Assembly: GCF_029194005.1 (NCBI RefSeq)
Contig: NZ_JARFVA010000002.1
Coordinates: 186,001 to 250,000, forward strand
DNA: 64,000 nt
DNA from: Flagellimonas okinawensis
GTDB taxonomy: Bacteria; Bacteroidota; Bacteroidia; Flavobacteriales; Flavobacteriaceae
Direction: 5' to 3'
Shown here in pieces: positions 21,923 through 30,067 of this stretch (position 1 is the first letter of the stretch; each line of letters begins with the position of its first letter). The notes below the pieces were generated by a model. It worked only from the letters and a program-made list of their open reading frames with translations. It had not been told where the DNA came from and did no database searches. Both the position numbers and the translations under genes were made by a program.

Positions 21923-21930
21923 TATTTTTG
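21923..21930 (+). promoter_or_regulatory. Putative -7 box upstream of the divergent tRNA-Cys-like gene
   Basis: TATTTTTG matches TAnnTTTG and ends 17 nt before the tRNA-like gene. No clear TTG -33 element is seen at the right spacing, so the call is weak; it does make transcription of the unusual tRNA plausible. Confidence 0.35.
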
Positions 21931-21947
21931 TTTCCAACAACACTAAC

Positions 21948-22019
21948 GGCATTGTGGTCGAATTGGATAGACAAAGTCCCGCAAGGATTTTTATGGTGGT
22001 TCGAGTCCACCCGATGCCT
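21948..22019 (+). tRNA. Divergent tRNA-Cys-like gene (anticodon GCA) with C33
   Basis: A cloverleaf folds by eye: acceptor GGCATTG/CGATGCC (7 bp, one T-G wobble), D stem GTC/GAC, anticodon stem AAGTC/GATTT, T arm GGTGG-TTCGAGT-CCACC (perfect), discriminator T. The anticodon loop is CCGCAAG: anticodon GCA (Cys), but position 33 is C where U is nearly universal, and C32 with G38 could form an extra pair that shrinks the loop. U73 and GCA are known CysRS identity elements. It lies 96 nt upstream of a normal tRNA-Cys with almost the same acceptor stem. It may be a decaying duplicate or a special-purpose tRNA. The terminal CCA is not encoded. Confidence 0.65.
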
Positions 22020-22026
22020 CAAAGGT

Positions 22027-22045
22027 ATACTTTTCACGAAAGTAT
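22027..22045 (+). terminator. Hairpin after the tRNA-Cys-like gene
   Basis: ATACTTT, a 5-nt loop and AAAGTAT form a 7-bp stem just after the tRNA-like gene, followed a few bases later by ATTTTTATTT. Probably its terminator; the stem is AT-rich, so it may be weak. Confidence 0.45.
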
Positions 22046-22097
22046 CGCGCATTTTTATTTAGATTATTTTTCAATCTAATAATTCATAAAATATTTT

Positions 22098-22105
22098 TAG
22101 CTTTG
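22098..22105 (+). promoter_or_regulatory. Putative -7 box of tRNA-Cys
   Basis: TAGCTTTG matches TAnnTTTG and ends 10 nt before the tRNA, as expected for a short-leader tRNA promoter. Confidence 0.5.
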
Positions 22106-22115
22106 CGATCCAATT

Positions 22116-22186
22116 GGCATCGTGGCCGAGTGGCTAGGCAGAGCTCTGCAAAAGCTTGTACAGCGGTTCGAATCCGCTCGATGCCT
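22116..22186 (+). tRNA. tRNA-Cys (GCA)
   Basis: A complete cloverleaf: acceptor GGCATCG/CGATGCC, D stem GCC/GGC, anticodon stem GAGCT/AGCTT, loop CTGCAAA with U33 and anticodon GCA, T arm AGCGG-TTCGAAT-CCGCT, and U73 discriminator. All are normal for tRNA-Cys. CCA is not encoded. A terminator follows at once. Confidence 0.93.
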
Positions 22187-22190
22187 CAAA

Positions 22191-22215
22191 ACCCAGCATT
22201 AATGCTGGGTTTTTT
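22191..22215. terminator. Bidirectional intrinsic terminator between tRNA-Cys and the LysE-type gene
   Basis: A perfect palindrome (ACCCAGCATT/AATGCTGGGT) followed by a T-run on the plus strand and preceded by an A-run. It sits between converging transcription units and can serve both. Confidence 0.85.
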
Positions 22216-22217
22216 GT

Positions 22218-22880
22218 TTATAGGTTCTCTATTTTTTCGATTTTTTCCTGGATATCGAACTTATCTTTCGGTAAAAAACCCTTGGTAATCAATACAATAC
22301 CACAAATTACCAAAACAATGCCCAATCCTTTTTTTATAAGTACAATGCGTTCCTGGGTCAAATATCTCTTCAACTGTTTGGCCAGGATAATCTTAAGAAG
22401 ATCAGTTCCAAAGTATACCATCAATACGGTGCCAAAAAATACGGTCATTCTGTTGGGATCATTATCCAGACTAGGCCCTACTACAATGATCAGGCCCAAC
22501 CAAAATGCAAGTACCCCTATATTTATAAAGTTCAAAAGAAATCCCTTTACCAAAAGACCTAAGTAAGTTCCCTTTGATGCCTTTACATTGGATTTTTTCT
22601 TGGCCTTTTTTACAAAAAGAAATATTCCATAAACCAACAGAATCATACCTCCGAACACAAATAGACCAGGTTCGTTGCTCAAATTTTCCAATAATTGAAA
22701 ACTACTGAAATAAGCTATCAACAAAAAAACAATATCGGCAAGAATTACCCCTACATCCAAGCTTACTCCGGCTCTAAAGCCCTTGGTGGCGCTAGTTTCC
22801 AATAAAACAAAGAAAACAGGTCCAATCATAAAGCTCAACAAAAATCCCAAAGGGATCGCTGCTTGAATGTCGTCGATCAT
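22218..22880 (-). CDS. LysE-family translocator
   Basis: Inner-membrane exporter of the LysE/RhtB type, 220 residues with about six hydrophobic segments. The N terminus PLGFLLSFMIGPVFFVLLETSATKG carries the family's G-P-x-F signature in the first helix. A basic loop (VKKAKKKSNVK) follows the third helix. The family exports amino acids or related small molecules; the substrate here cannot be told. It starts 2 nt after the stop of the GIN-domain gene, so the two are likely co-transcribed. Confidence 0.8.
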   Translation of the reverse strand: MIDDIQAAIPLGFLLSFMIGPVFFVLLETSATKGFRAGVSLDVGVILADIVFLLIAYFSSFQLLENLSNEPGLFVFGGMILLVYGIFLFVKKAKKKSNVKASKGTYLGLLVKGFLLNFINIGVLAFWLGLIIVVGPSLDNDPNRMTVFFGTVLMVYFGTDLLKIILAKQLKRYLTQERIVLIKKGLGIVLVICGIVLITKGFLPKDKFDIQEKIEKIENL

Positions 22881-22882
22881 TT

Positions 22883-23563
22883 TTAGTGCACTCTTTTTAT
22901 CTTTCCGCCAAACAGGGTATGCTCATCCATTTTCTTTGGGTCTCCATACACCAATACCTCGCCACCTGCCTTTACATTGGCCTTTACATAGTCCGATGCA
23001 TAAATTTCGGCATTTCCTCCGGCGTTGACGCTTATTGTGGTAAATTTTGTTCTAAATGTACGTCCGTTATAAGTTCCCCCAGTATTAATGATAACATCCT
23101 GGTTGTTGGAAAACCCACCTGCAAATACTTTTCCTCCAGAAACCGCTTTGATCAGCAATTGATCCACTTCACAGTTTATTTCCAGCTCACCGCCTTCTTG
23201 GGCCTTGAGTTCCAAAACTTTCTGTACATAGGTTTCATCAGAAGATATCCTAGCATCCTCGTTTACATCTATCACCACGAGTTCCTCTGAATGATAGAGA
23301 TCTACATAAGTTCTGTAACCACTAAAGATCTTAACGATCTCCATTCGTATTTTCAAAACACCATCATTATTTACAATGGCAACATTATCGGTATTGGACC
23401 CTGTGATTACAGCTTTGTTCTGGTTGGACTTGATAAGATTAATGGAAATCCCATCAAACCCCTTGACCTCCGTAAACTTTTGTAGGTTCTGGGTTACGGT
23501 TGCATCCTGTGCACTCACAAATTGTAGCGATAGGAACAGTACAACAATCGTAATTACTTTCAT
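22883..23563 (-). CDS. Exported head-GIN-domain (DUF2807) protein
   Basis: A 226-residue secreted or periplasmic protein with a signal peptide (MKVITIVVLFLSLQFVSAQ). The mature part is a DUF2807 beta-helix-like fold: repeated short strands with V-x-A-G-G-x-A/V-x-V/I patterns (TISVNAGGNAEIYASDYV and ANVKAGGEVLVYG) and a conserved C-terminal YGDPKK. The family's function is not established; it is common in Bacteroidota. It lies between rnr and the LysE-type gene, all on the minus strand. Confidence 0.8.
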   Translation of the reverse strand: MKVITIVVLFLSLQFVSAQDATVTQNLQKFTEVKGFDGISINLIKSNQNKAVITGSNTDNVAIVNNDGVLKIRMEIVKIFSGYRTYVDLYHSEELVVIDVNEDARISSDETYVQKVLELKAQEGGELEINCEVDQLLIKAVSGGKVFAGGFSNNQDVIINTGGTYNGRTFRTKFTTISVNAGGNAEIYASDYVKANVKAGGEVLVYGDPKKMDEHTLFGGKIKRVH

Positions 23564-23615
23564 GTTATAAAAATTTGGTTCTCAATAGGATAACAAATTT
23601 TATTCCAAAATAGTA

Positions 23616-25799
23616 TTATTTCTTTTTACCGATCAACGAAAAGTCCAAATGCCTTTTGACCAAATCGGTATTCTTTACCATTACATAGACCTCATCACCC
23701 AGCTGGTACATTCGTTTGGTTCGCTCCCCTATAATGGCGTATTGGCGCTCATCAAAAACATAATAATCGTCCTTAATGTCACGTATACGAATCATTCCCT
23801 CGCATTTATTCTCTACAATTTCCACATAAATGCCCCATTCGGTAACACCAGAGATCACGCCCAAGAATTCCTGATCTTTATGATCTTCCATAAACTTGAT
23901 CTGCATGTATTTTATGGAATCCCGTTCCGCATTTGCAGCCAACAATTCCATATCCGAGGAATGTTTGCATTTTTCCTCATATATGGTGGCCTTTGGAGCC
24001 TTTTCCTTATCCAAATAATGTTGCAACAAACGATGTACCATTACATCTGGATACCTTCGGATAGGTGAGGTAAAATGGGTATAATATTCAAACCCTAAAC
24101 CGTAGTGACCAATATTTTCGGTGGTATAAATGGCTTTGCTCATACTACGAATGGCCAAGGTATCCACCAAGTTTTGTTCCTTCTTGCCCTTGACATCCTC
24201 CAATAATTTGTTCAGGGACTGGTTGATGGTCTTACTATCCTTCAGATTGATACTATGTCCGAATCTAGAGATCACTCCATTAAGGGCCATTAATTTATCC
24301 TCATCGGGTTTATCGTGTACCCGATAAACAAAAGTTTTTTTCTGCTTTCCTATGAATTCCGCCACCTTTCTATTGGCCAAAAGCATAAATTCTTCAATGA
24401 GTTTATTGGCGTCCTTTGCTTCTTTAAAATATACACCAACGGGTTCGTTTTCCTCGGATAAATGGAATTTAACCTCAATTTTATCAAAGGAAATGGCCCC
24501 GGCATCCATTCGGGCCTTTCTCATTATTTTGGCCAAGCGATCAAAGGTAAGTACGGCCTCAACAACATTATTTGAAACAGTATAGGCATTTCCTCGGATA
24601 GATACCTCTTTCGGAATCTTATCTTGTTCCGTTTCTATAATATGCTGGGCTTCCTCATAGGCAAAACGCTCATCAGAATTGATAACGGTCCTGCCAAACC
24701 ACTGATTGACCAACCTTGCCTTATCGTCCATTTCAAAAATGGCAGAAAAGGTATATTTCTCCTCATTTGGCCTTAGCGAACAGGCCATATTGGATAAAAC
24801 TTCTGGCAACATGGGAACCACCCTATCCACTAAATATACAGAGGTGGCTCTATTATAGGCCTCTTCTTCCAAAACGGTATCCGGCTGTACATAATGCGAA
24901 ACATCGGCAATATGGATACCAATTTCATAATTGCCATTTTCCAATTTTTGAAAAGAAAGAGCATCATCAAAATCCTTGGCATCTTTGGGATCAATGGTAA
25001 AAGTCAAGACTTCCCTCATATCCCTTCGCTTTGCAATTTCGGATTCTTTTATACTGGTATCCAATGTTTTGGCATACTGTTCTACCTCGTATGGGAATTC
25101 ATGTGGTAGTCCATATTCAGCTAAAATGGCATGTATTTCGGTATTGTGTTCCCCTGGTTTTCCAAGGACCTCAACAATCTCGCCATAAGGGGAATCGGTA
25201 TCGTCCGGCCACTCTCCAAGATGTACCAGTACCTTGTCGCCATCATTGGCTTTCTTTAATTTTTCCGGGGGAATAAAAATATCGGTATACATTCTGGAAT
25301 CGGTAGGGCGAACAAATGCAAAACTTTTTTGTTTGTCCACAATACCCACATAGGAAGTTTTTTTACGTTCCAATACCTTGGAAATTTCACCTTCCTTTTT
25401 ATTGCTTTTCCGTTTAGGTTTTAAAAACACTTCTACGGTATCCCCATGAAATGCCTTGTTGAGATTATTATTGGAAACAAAGATGTCATCATCCAATTCG
25501 TCCACAATGATATAGGCATTTCCACTTGTGGTAAGATCTACCCTTCCTGTAAAATAAGTATGCAACGAAGGCTTTTTCTGATACTTGCCCCGATCTGCTT
25601 CTACAATACGATCACTGGCCTTTAACTGTCCTAATCGTTTGATCAACAAGTTTCTATCTTGCGTATTTGTAATATTTAATTTGGAAGCTATTTGCTTGTA
25701 ATTGAAGCTTTTAGATGGTTCTTTTTCGAGTACGGTGAAAATGCCCTTCGTAATTTCATTCTTTCGCTGACTACCAGCTCTCTTCTTTTTCTTTGACAT
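23616..25799 (-). CDS. rnr: Ribonuclease R
   Basis: Processive 3'-5' exoribonuclease of the RNase II/R family, 727 residues. Order: basic N terminus (MSKKKKRAG), a winged-helix-like segment (about 10-65), cold-shock/OB domains (about 70-240), the RNB catalytic domain from about 260 with metal-binding Asp residues in DAKDFDDALSFQ and HIADVSHYV, and a C-terminal S1 domain (FLGVISGVTEWGIYVEI). An N-terminal HTH plus a C-terminal S1 favours RNase R over RNase II. The start is ATG. Upstream lies the long AT-rich gap shared with the divergent rpiB. Confidence 0.95.
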   Translation of the reverse strand: MSKKKKRAGSQRKNEITKGIFTVLEKEPSKSFNYKQIASKLNITNTQDRNLLIKRLGQLKASDRIVEADRGKYQKKPSLHTYFTGRVDLTTSGNAYIIVDELDDDIFVSNNNLNKAFHGDTVEVFLKPKRKSNKKEGEISKVLERKKTSYVGIVDKQKSFAFVRPTDSRMYTDIFIPPEKLKKANDGDKVLVHLGEWPDDTDSPYGEIVEVLGKPGEHNTEIHAILAEYGLPHEFPYEVEQYAKTLDTSIKESEIAKRRDMREVLTFTIDPKDAKDFDDALSFQKLENGNYEIGIHIADVSHYVQPDTVLEEEAYNRATSVYLVDRVVPMLPEVLSNMACSLRPNEEKYTFSAIFEMDDKARLVNQWFGRTVINSDERFAYEEAQHIIETEQDKIPKEVSIRGNAYTVSNNVVEAVLTFDRLAKIMRKARMDAGAISFDKIEVKFHLSEENEPVGVYFKEAKDANKLIEEFMLLANRKVAEFIGKQKKTFVYRVHDKPDEDKLMALNGVISRFGHSINLKDSKTINQSLNKLLEDVKGKKEQNLVDTLAIRSMSKAIYTTENIGHYGLGFEYYTHFTSPIRRYPDVMVHRLLQHYLDKEKAPKATIYEEKCKHSSDMELLAANAERDSIKYMQIKFMEDHKDQEFLGVISGVTEWGIYVEIVENKCEGMIRIRDIKDDYYVFDERQYAIIGERTKRMYQLGDEVYVMVKNTDLVKRHLDFSLIGKKK

Positions 25800-26391
25800 T
25801 AACGTCCTTATTTTTTTGAAAAATACAAATTATAATCCTTGAGCAACAAGGAAAGGAAGACTAATCACAAACAAAATGAACTTTATCAACAATAATCAAT
25901 ATTATACTTTTTCTTCTTTTTTAAAATTTATTAAAATGATGATTATGATGGATCGTTGAAATGTGGAATAAAATTTTGTCGAAAAAGTTGCTTTGAACGA
26001 TCAAAATTAGTTGTTCACAATTTGTTAGAACGGAACAATTTTAAAAATCAACCATTTAAAAGTTTTGTTCACGGTTTTTAATAACCGTTATCAACATCAA
26101 TTTATTGAAAAGTTAATGTGTTTTTAATGTTAATTACCCACAATAATTGTTTCATAATGGTTGATTAATTTTTGATGGAATAGTGGTCAAACATTGGATA
26201 TTAATTCTTAATGATCAATTTTATGGAAACACAAAATTTCATTACCAATAGTTTTCTGCAATTAATTAACAAAATGGGTATAATGTTAATTGGTTGTTTT
26301 ATAAACCAATGCAAATTTTGGCCTCATCTTATAAACATCTAACTTTAAAAGATATTGTACCTTTGTTTTGTACCCATTTTAATACTGAACC
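25800..26391. other. AT-rich 592-bp intergenic region with DnaA-box-like motifs (candidate oriC or regulatory region)
   Basis: No coding frame of note lies between the divergent rnr and rpiB. The region is strongly AT-rich and holds TTATCAACA twice (25883-25891, 26088-26096), TTGTTCACA (26011-26019), TTGTTCACG (26065-26073) and TTACCCACA (26134-26142), each one or two changes from the DnaA box TTATCCACA. There is also a GATCGTT/AACGATC inverted repeat (25951-25957 and 25996-26002) and an ACGGTT/AACCGT hairpin (26071-26088). This is the pattern expected of a replication origin, but AT-rich DNA gives such matches by chance, and dnaA is not in the window. Confidence 0.35.
26358..26365 (+). promoter_or_regulatory. 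rpiB: Putative -7 box of the rpiB promoter
   Basis: TACCTTTG matches TAnnTTTG and lies 26 nt upstream of the rpiB ATG. No clear -33 TTG is seen. Confidence 0.45.
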
Positions 26392-26823
26392 ATGAAAATT
26401 GCAATAGGAAACGACCACGCTGGAACCGATTATAAACTGGCCATAATTGGCATGTTGAAATCCAAAGGAATAGAGGTGGTAAATTATGGTACCGATGGTA
26501 CCGATAGTGTGGATTACCCTGATTTTACGCATCCTGTTGCTACAGATGTGGCAGAAGGTAATGTGGATATGGGCATTGTGTTATGCGGTAGTGGAAACGG
26601 CGCCACCATGACCATAAATAAGCATCAAAATGTTAGGGGTGCTCTTTGTTGGAACAAGGAAATTACACAATTGGCCAGGGAACACAACGATGCCAATATT
26701 TTAAGTTTACCGGCCAGGTTTATTTCACTGCCCCAAGCTCTGGATATGGTAGAGACATTTTTAAACACCGAGTTTGATGGAGGTAGGCACGAAAGAAGAA
26801 TTGAAAAAATTCCTTGCAGATAA
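26392..26823 (+). CDS. rpiB: Ribose-5-phosphate isomerase B
   Basis: Interconverts ribose 5-phosphate and ribulose 5-phosphate in the pentose phosphate pathway. The 143 residues match the RpiB/LacAB family: an N-terminal GNDHAGTDYK phosphate-binding segment, YGTDGTDSVDYPDF, and the active-site segment GIVLCGSGNGATMTINK with the catalytic Cys. Later segments VRGALCWN, HNDANILSLPARF and FDGGRHERRIEKI are also typical. It is the first of three genes (rpiB, CDF transporter, acetyltransferase) with gaps of 5 nt or an overlap, so probably one transcript. Confidence 0.95.
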   Translation: MKIAIGNDHAGTDYKLAIIGMLKSKGIEVVNYGTDGTDSVDYPDFTHPVATDVAEGNVDMGIVLCGSGNGATMTINKHQNVRGALCWNKEITQLAREHNDANILSLPARFISLPQALDMVETFLNTEFDGGRHERRIEKIPCR

Positions 26824-26828
26824 ACCCT

Positions 26829-27752
26829 ATGGGTCACCATCATCACCATCATCATGGACATTCACACTCCCATCCAGATCTAAAGGGAAGAAACCTTCTT
26901 ATTTCCATTTTCCTGAACATTGGTATCACCTTGGCACAAATTATAGGTGGATTACTTTCAGGAAGTCTGGCGTTGTTATCGGATGCACTTCATAATTTTA
27001 GTGATGTACTTAGTTTAGTAATCAGTTATGGTGCGCAAAAATTAGGTAAAAGAAAAGCATCCAGCCTTAAAACATTTGGTTACAAACGTGCAGAAATCTT
27101 AGCTGCTTTTATTAATGCGGCAACCCTTGTTGTTGTTGCCGTTATATTAATGAAGGAAGCTATAGAACGCTTAATAGAACCACAAGAAATAGAATCCAAC
27201 TTAGTTATATGGTTGGCCTTAATTGCAATCGCTGGGAATGGATTCAGTGTATTGTTGTTAAAAAAAGATGCCGATCATAACATGAACATGAAATCGGCCT
27301 ATTTACATCTACTTACAGATATGATGGCCTCTGTTGCGGTTTTAGTAGGAGGTGTTTTAATGAAGTATTTTCAAGTGTATTGGGTAGATGCCCTACTTAC
27401 CATGATCATTGGTGTTTATTTGATTTACATGGGTTACGACTTGTTAAAGGAGTCCACCAAGGTATTGATGCTTTTTACACCAAAATCTGTGGTAATTCAA
27501 GATATTGTGGATTCAATTTGTACGATAGACCGGGTTAAAAATGTGCACCATGTACATATTTGGCAGCTAAATGAAGAGGAAGTACATATGGAAGCTCATA
27601 TTGATTTTACAGAGGACATTAAACTGTCCCAGTTCGATGAAATACTGGAAGAAATAGAAGAACATGTCTATCATAAACACGGTATCAACCATGTAAATAT
27701 TCAACCGGAGTTTGATAAGTGTGATTCCAAAAGTGTAATAGTACAAGATTAA
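26829..27752 (+). CDS. Cation diffusion facilitator (zinc-type) transporter
   Basis: Inner-membrane divalent-metal/proton antiporter of the CDF family, 307 residues from the ATG at 26829, which is preferred over an upstream TTG inside rpiB. The N terminus MGHHHHHHHGHSHSH is a natural metal-binding His tract. Six membrane helices are visible. The helix II motif SLALLSDALHNFSDVL contains the HxxxD metal site, and a helix V segment reads AYLHLLTDMMASV. A cytoplasmic C-terminal domain follows (VKNVHHVHIWQLNEEEVHMEAHI). Zn2+ is the likeliest substrate from the HxxxD sites; this is inference. Confidence 0.9.
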   Translation: MGHHHHHHHGHSHSHPDLKGRNLLISIFLNIGITLAQIIGGLLSGSLALLSDALHNFSDVLSLVISYGAQKLGKRKASSLKTFGYKRAEILAAFINAATLVVVAVILMKEAIERLIEPQEIESNLVIWLALIAIAGNGFSVLLLKKDADHNMNMKSAYLHLLTDMMASVAVLVGGVLMKYFQVYWVDALLTMIIGVYLIYMGYDLLKESTKVLMLFTPKSVVIQDIVDSICTIDRVKNVHHVHIWQLNEEEVHMEAHIDFTEDIKLSQFDEILEEIEEHVYHKHGINHVNIQPEFDKCDSKSVIVQD

Positions 27753-28192
27753 TGCAAATAACCATAAAGGCTTTTAGCGAGCTTACTACCAAAGAATTAT
27801 ACCAGATTTTACGTCTCCGCAGCGAAGTTTTTGTAGTGGAACAGGACTGTGTGTACCAAGATCTGGACAACAAGGACCAAAAAGCTCTCCATGTTATGGG
27901 TATAAAAGATGGTGAAGTGGTTGCATATACCCGAATTTTTAAACCAGGCGATTATTTTAATAATGTGAGCATTGGCAGGGTAGTAGTAAATCAAGACCAA
28001 CGAAAATATGGTTTGGGCAAACAGATTATGTTGGCTTCTCTGGAAGCAATACATCAAAAATTTCCTGGTAAATCCATAGAGATTTCCGCACAGTCTTATC
28101 TTCTAAAATTTTACACAGACCTTGGTTTTAATGCTTTTGGCGAAGAATATTTGGAAGATGGGATTCCACACAGAAGAATGTTGAAAGAGTAG
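27752..28192 (+). CDS. ElaA-like GNAT family N-acetyltransferase
   Basis: A 146-residue GNAT protein resembling ElaA: N-terminal LYQILRLRSEVFVVEQDCVYQDLD, then the acetyl-CoA-binding motif VGRVVVNQDQRKYGLGKQIM in the form R-x-x-G-x-G/A (here RKYGLG), then ISAQSYLLKFYTDLGF. Its substrate is unknown. The ATG overlaps the last base of the CDF gene stop (TAATG), indicating translational coupling. Confidence 0.85.
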   Translation: MQITIKAFSELTTKELYQILRLRSEVFVVEQDCVYQDLDNKDQKALHVMGIKDGEVVAYTRIFKPGDYFNNVSIGRVVVNQDQRKYGLGKQIMLASLEAIHQKFPGKSIEISAQSYLLKFYTDLGFNAFGEEYLEDGIPHRRMLKE

Positions 28193-28193
28193 T

Positions 28194-28802
28194 TTAAACC
28201 AACTTTTTCGCCACTCCAATACGTTCCAAATAATCCAATTTTAGAATCAGATTTACAGGTTTTTCCGCTTTGTTTTTAGTGGAGAAGAATAAGTAACCTT
28301 CAGTTTTGGGATGTAATTCCTTTACTTCCAATTTTCCATTTATTTGTTTGTGCACATAAACCAATTGTTTAAGAAAAGTACTATTCAACCCTTTTCTTTT
28401 TAAATGGTCCATGAGTTTTTCCCGGTTTACAAATGTGATGTTACAAGAGGTAAAAACATCTCTCTCATCTGAGTAAATACTGGTGACCAAAGCATAAAAA
28501 TGAGTCTTTTTGGAGGAATCGAACAACCAACCTTGTTTTTGATTCCCATTTTTATGGTAAAACAATTCAAAAGCAAATGTGGGCAAGCTTTCGTTGATAT
28601 AATCCAGTTGTGCTTTCTCGTCCACATAAAATTGCTTTTCCGATTGCTTATCCTTTAAGATAAGATCAATGCCCTGCAATTGTTGATTAAGATGGGAAAT
28701 ACGCTCAAAAGTGTAATGCTTCAGGTATTTTTGATAATAAAGATCCAGTAAGGGGGTTAATTTTTTTTCTTTGGATAGATCAGCTTTGAACTTGCTTTTC
28801 AA
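28194..28802 (-). CDS. Candidate type II restriction endonuclease (PD-(D/E)xK-like), partner of the adjacent methylase
   Basis: No family is recognised outright. The 202-residue protein contains a plausible PD-(D/E)xK nuclease core: Glu33 in an N-terminal helix, Asp46 in GIDLILK, then Asp61-Glu62-Lys63 in QFYVDEKAQ 15 residues later, with strand-like residues around both acids. That spacing and the hydrophobic-D-E-K-A/x pattern are typical of restriction enzymes. It starts with TTG 23 nt inside the end of the cytosine methyltransferase gene, so the two are co-translated, as in compact type II R-M systems. The C-terminal half (FFSTKNKAEKPVNLILKLDYL) is unassigned. The 1-nt gap to the converging acetyltransferase leaves no terminator. 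Confidence 0.5.
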   Translation of the reverse strand: MKSKFKADLSKEKKLTPLLDLYYQKYLKHYTFERISHLNQQLQGIDLILKDKQSEKQFYVDEKAQLDYINESLPTFAFELFYHKNGNQKQGWLFDSSKKTHFYALVTSIYSDERDVFTSCNITFVNREKLMDHLKRKGLNSTFLKQLVYVHKQINGKLEVKELHPKTEGYLFFSTKNKAEKPVNLILKLDYLERIGVAKKLV

Positions 28803-30027
28803 GTTGGGTGATTTTCTGGAACAAGGAAGTACCTATCCTTTCCACAATCCCAACCACAAGAGCATTGCCCATAAAAAAGGCACGTTTGGCATCAGAAATG
28901 CCATTTAACAGGGTATGATCATCAGGAAACATATTCAACCGTTCCAATTCTACAGGCAAAAGTCTTCGTAACCCCTTGGAGGTTTGGACTACGTGCTTAA
29001 AACGCGAAGGGGACTTGCCGCCCTCTCCGGTTATTATAGTTCTAGAAGGTTGATCTAGAGCGTCGGGAAATACCATACTTCCCTCGCTGTAATTATATTC
29101 AAAACCAGCTTTGGTCTTGCGAATTTCTTTTTTGGAGCCCTTTAAATATTCCCATTTGGGCAAATCGGCCTCATCTATATAGTATTCCGAAGGTATTGGG
29201 GCATCTACCAAAATATCGGAAACCACAGTTCTTTTTCCATGGTAGGAAGGAGTGGTTTTTAATGTAAATACTTGGCCACCAATACATATTCCAGTATTTA
29301 AAAACGGAGATAGGCCTTTTTCAGAATTAAATTGATTGGACAAAGTCACCAAATCCTGTTCCAATTCAAAAGAGATAAGGTTTTGAACGTTTTGGGCTAC
29401 CGGAAAAGCATTGGAAAAGGTACTTTCCTCCAGAATCCAGTTGGCAGGATCGGTCTTTTCTATTTTTTGATAAATAGCGGTGTCCTTTAAATACGCCAGA
29501 AAAAAAACCCGCCTTCGGCGCTGAGGCATACCATACTCGGCCGCATTTATTACGCGCCATTCCACAGCATAACCCAAATCTGTTAATGTACGCAGCATAA
29601 CTGCAAAATCTCTTCCTCTTTGGTTCGAAGGCGATTTTAAAAGCCGGTCCACATTTTCCAAAAAAAGATATTTTGGTTTGTTCTTTTTCTCGCTGAGTAT
29701 TCGATGGATGGACCACCAAAGCACCCCTTTTTTTCCGAGAAGTCCTTTGGAATTGTTCAGGCTTGTGGCAACTGAGTAATCTTGGCAAGGAAAACCGCCA
29801 ACCAACATATCGTGGTCGGGAATAGCACTTGTCTTTACCGTTTCTATATTGGTATTGGAGTGATTTTCAGAACCAAAACGAGCTTCATAAACTAAGGAGG
29901 CATGCTGCATTTTTGTGGCGGGCTCCCACTGATTGCTCCAGACTACACGGTAGCAATCGGTGCTTTCCAGTCCAAGCCGAAAACCGCCCACACCGGCAAA
30001 AAGTTCACACACCTTTAGTTTTTGCAT
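28780..30027 (-). CDS. DNA (cytosine-5) methyltransferase
   Basis: S-adenosylmethionine-dependent C5-cytosine methylase, 415 residues from the ATG at 30027 (a TTG two codons earlier is less likely). Motif I is ELFAGVGGFRLGL near residue 8; motif IV, GGFPCQDYS, has the catalytic Cys near residue 81; motif VI is FLENVDRLL; motif VIII is MPQRRRRVF. A target-recognition region covers about 200-330 and motifs IX/X lie in PSRTIITGEGG and MGNALVVGIV. All catalytic motifs are intact. The target sequence cannot be read from the protein. With the overlapping downstream gene it probably forms a restriction-modification pair; an orphan methylase is the alternative. Confidence 0.92.
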   Translation of the reverse strand: MQKLKVCELFAGVGGFRLGLESTDCYRVVWSNQWEPATKMQHASLVYEARFGSENHSNTNIETVKTSAIPDHDMLVGGFPCQDYSVATSLNNSKGLLGKKGVLWWSIHRILSEKKNKPKYLFLENVDRLLKSPSNQRGRDFAVMLRTLTDLGYAVEWRVINAAEYGMPQRRRRVFFLAYLKDTAIYQKIEKTDPANWILEESTFSNAFPVAQNVQNLISFELEQDLVTLSNQFNSEKGLSPFLNTGICIGGQVFTLKTTPSYHGKRTVVSDILVDAPIPSEYYIDEADLPKWEYLKGSKKEIRKTKAGFEYNYSEGSMVFPDALDQPSRTIITGEGGKSPSRFKHVVQTSKGLRRLLPVELERLNMFPDDHTLLNGISDAKRAFFMGNALVVGIVERIGTSLFQKITQLEKQVQS

Positions 30028-30067
30028 GCTCAAAAATAGGATTTATTATTTCGTTTTTAATTTGAAA

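Noticed and set aside
21948..22019. Selenocysteine tRNA for the first tRNA-like gene
   Set aside because: The anticodon is GCA, not UCA, and there is no long variable arm or 8-bp acceptor stem.
26829..26873. Poly-histidine start of the CDF transporter, resembling an artificial tag
   Set aside because: His-rich metal-binding N termini are natural in this family, and the codons and context are continuous with the gene and its operon.
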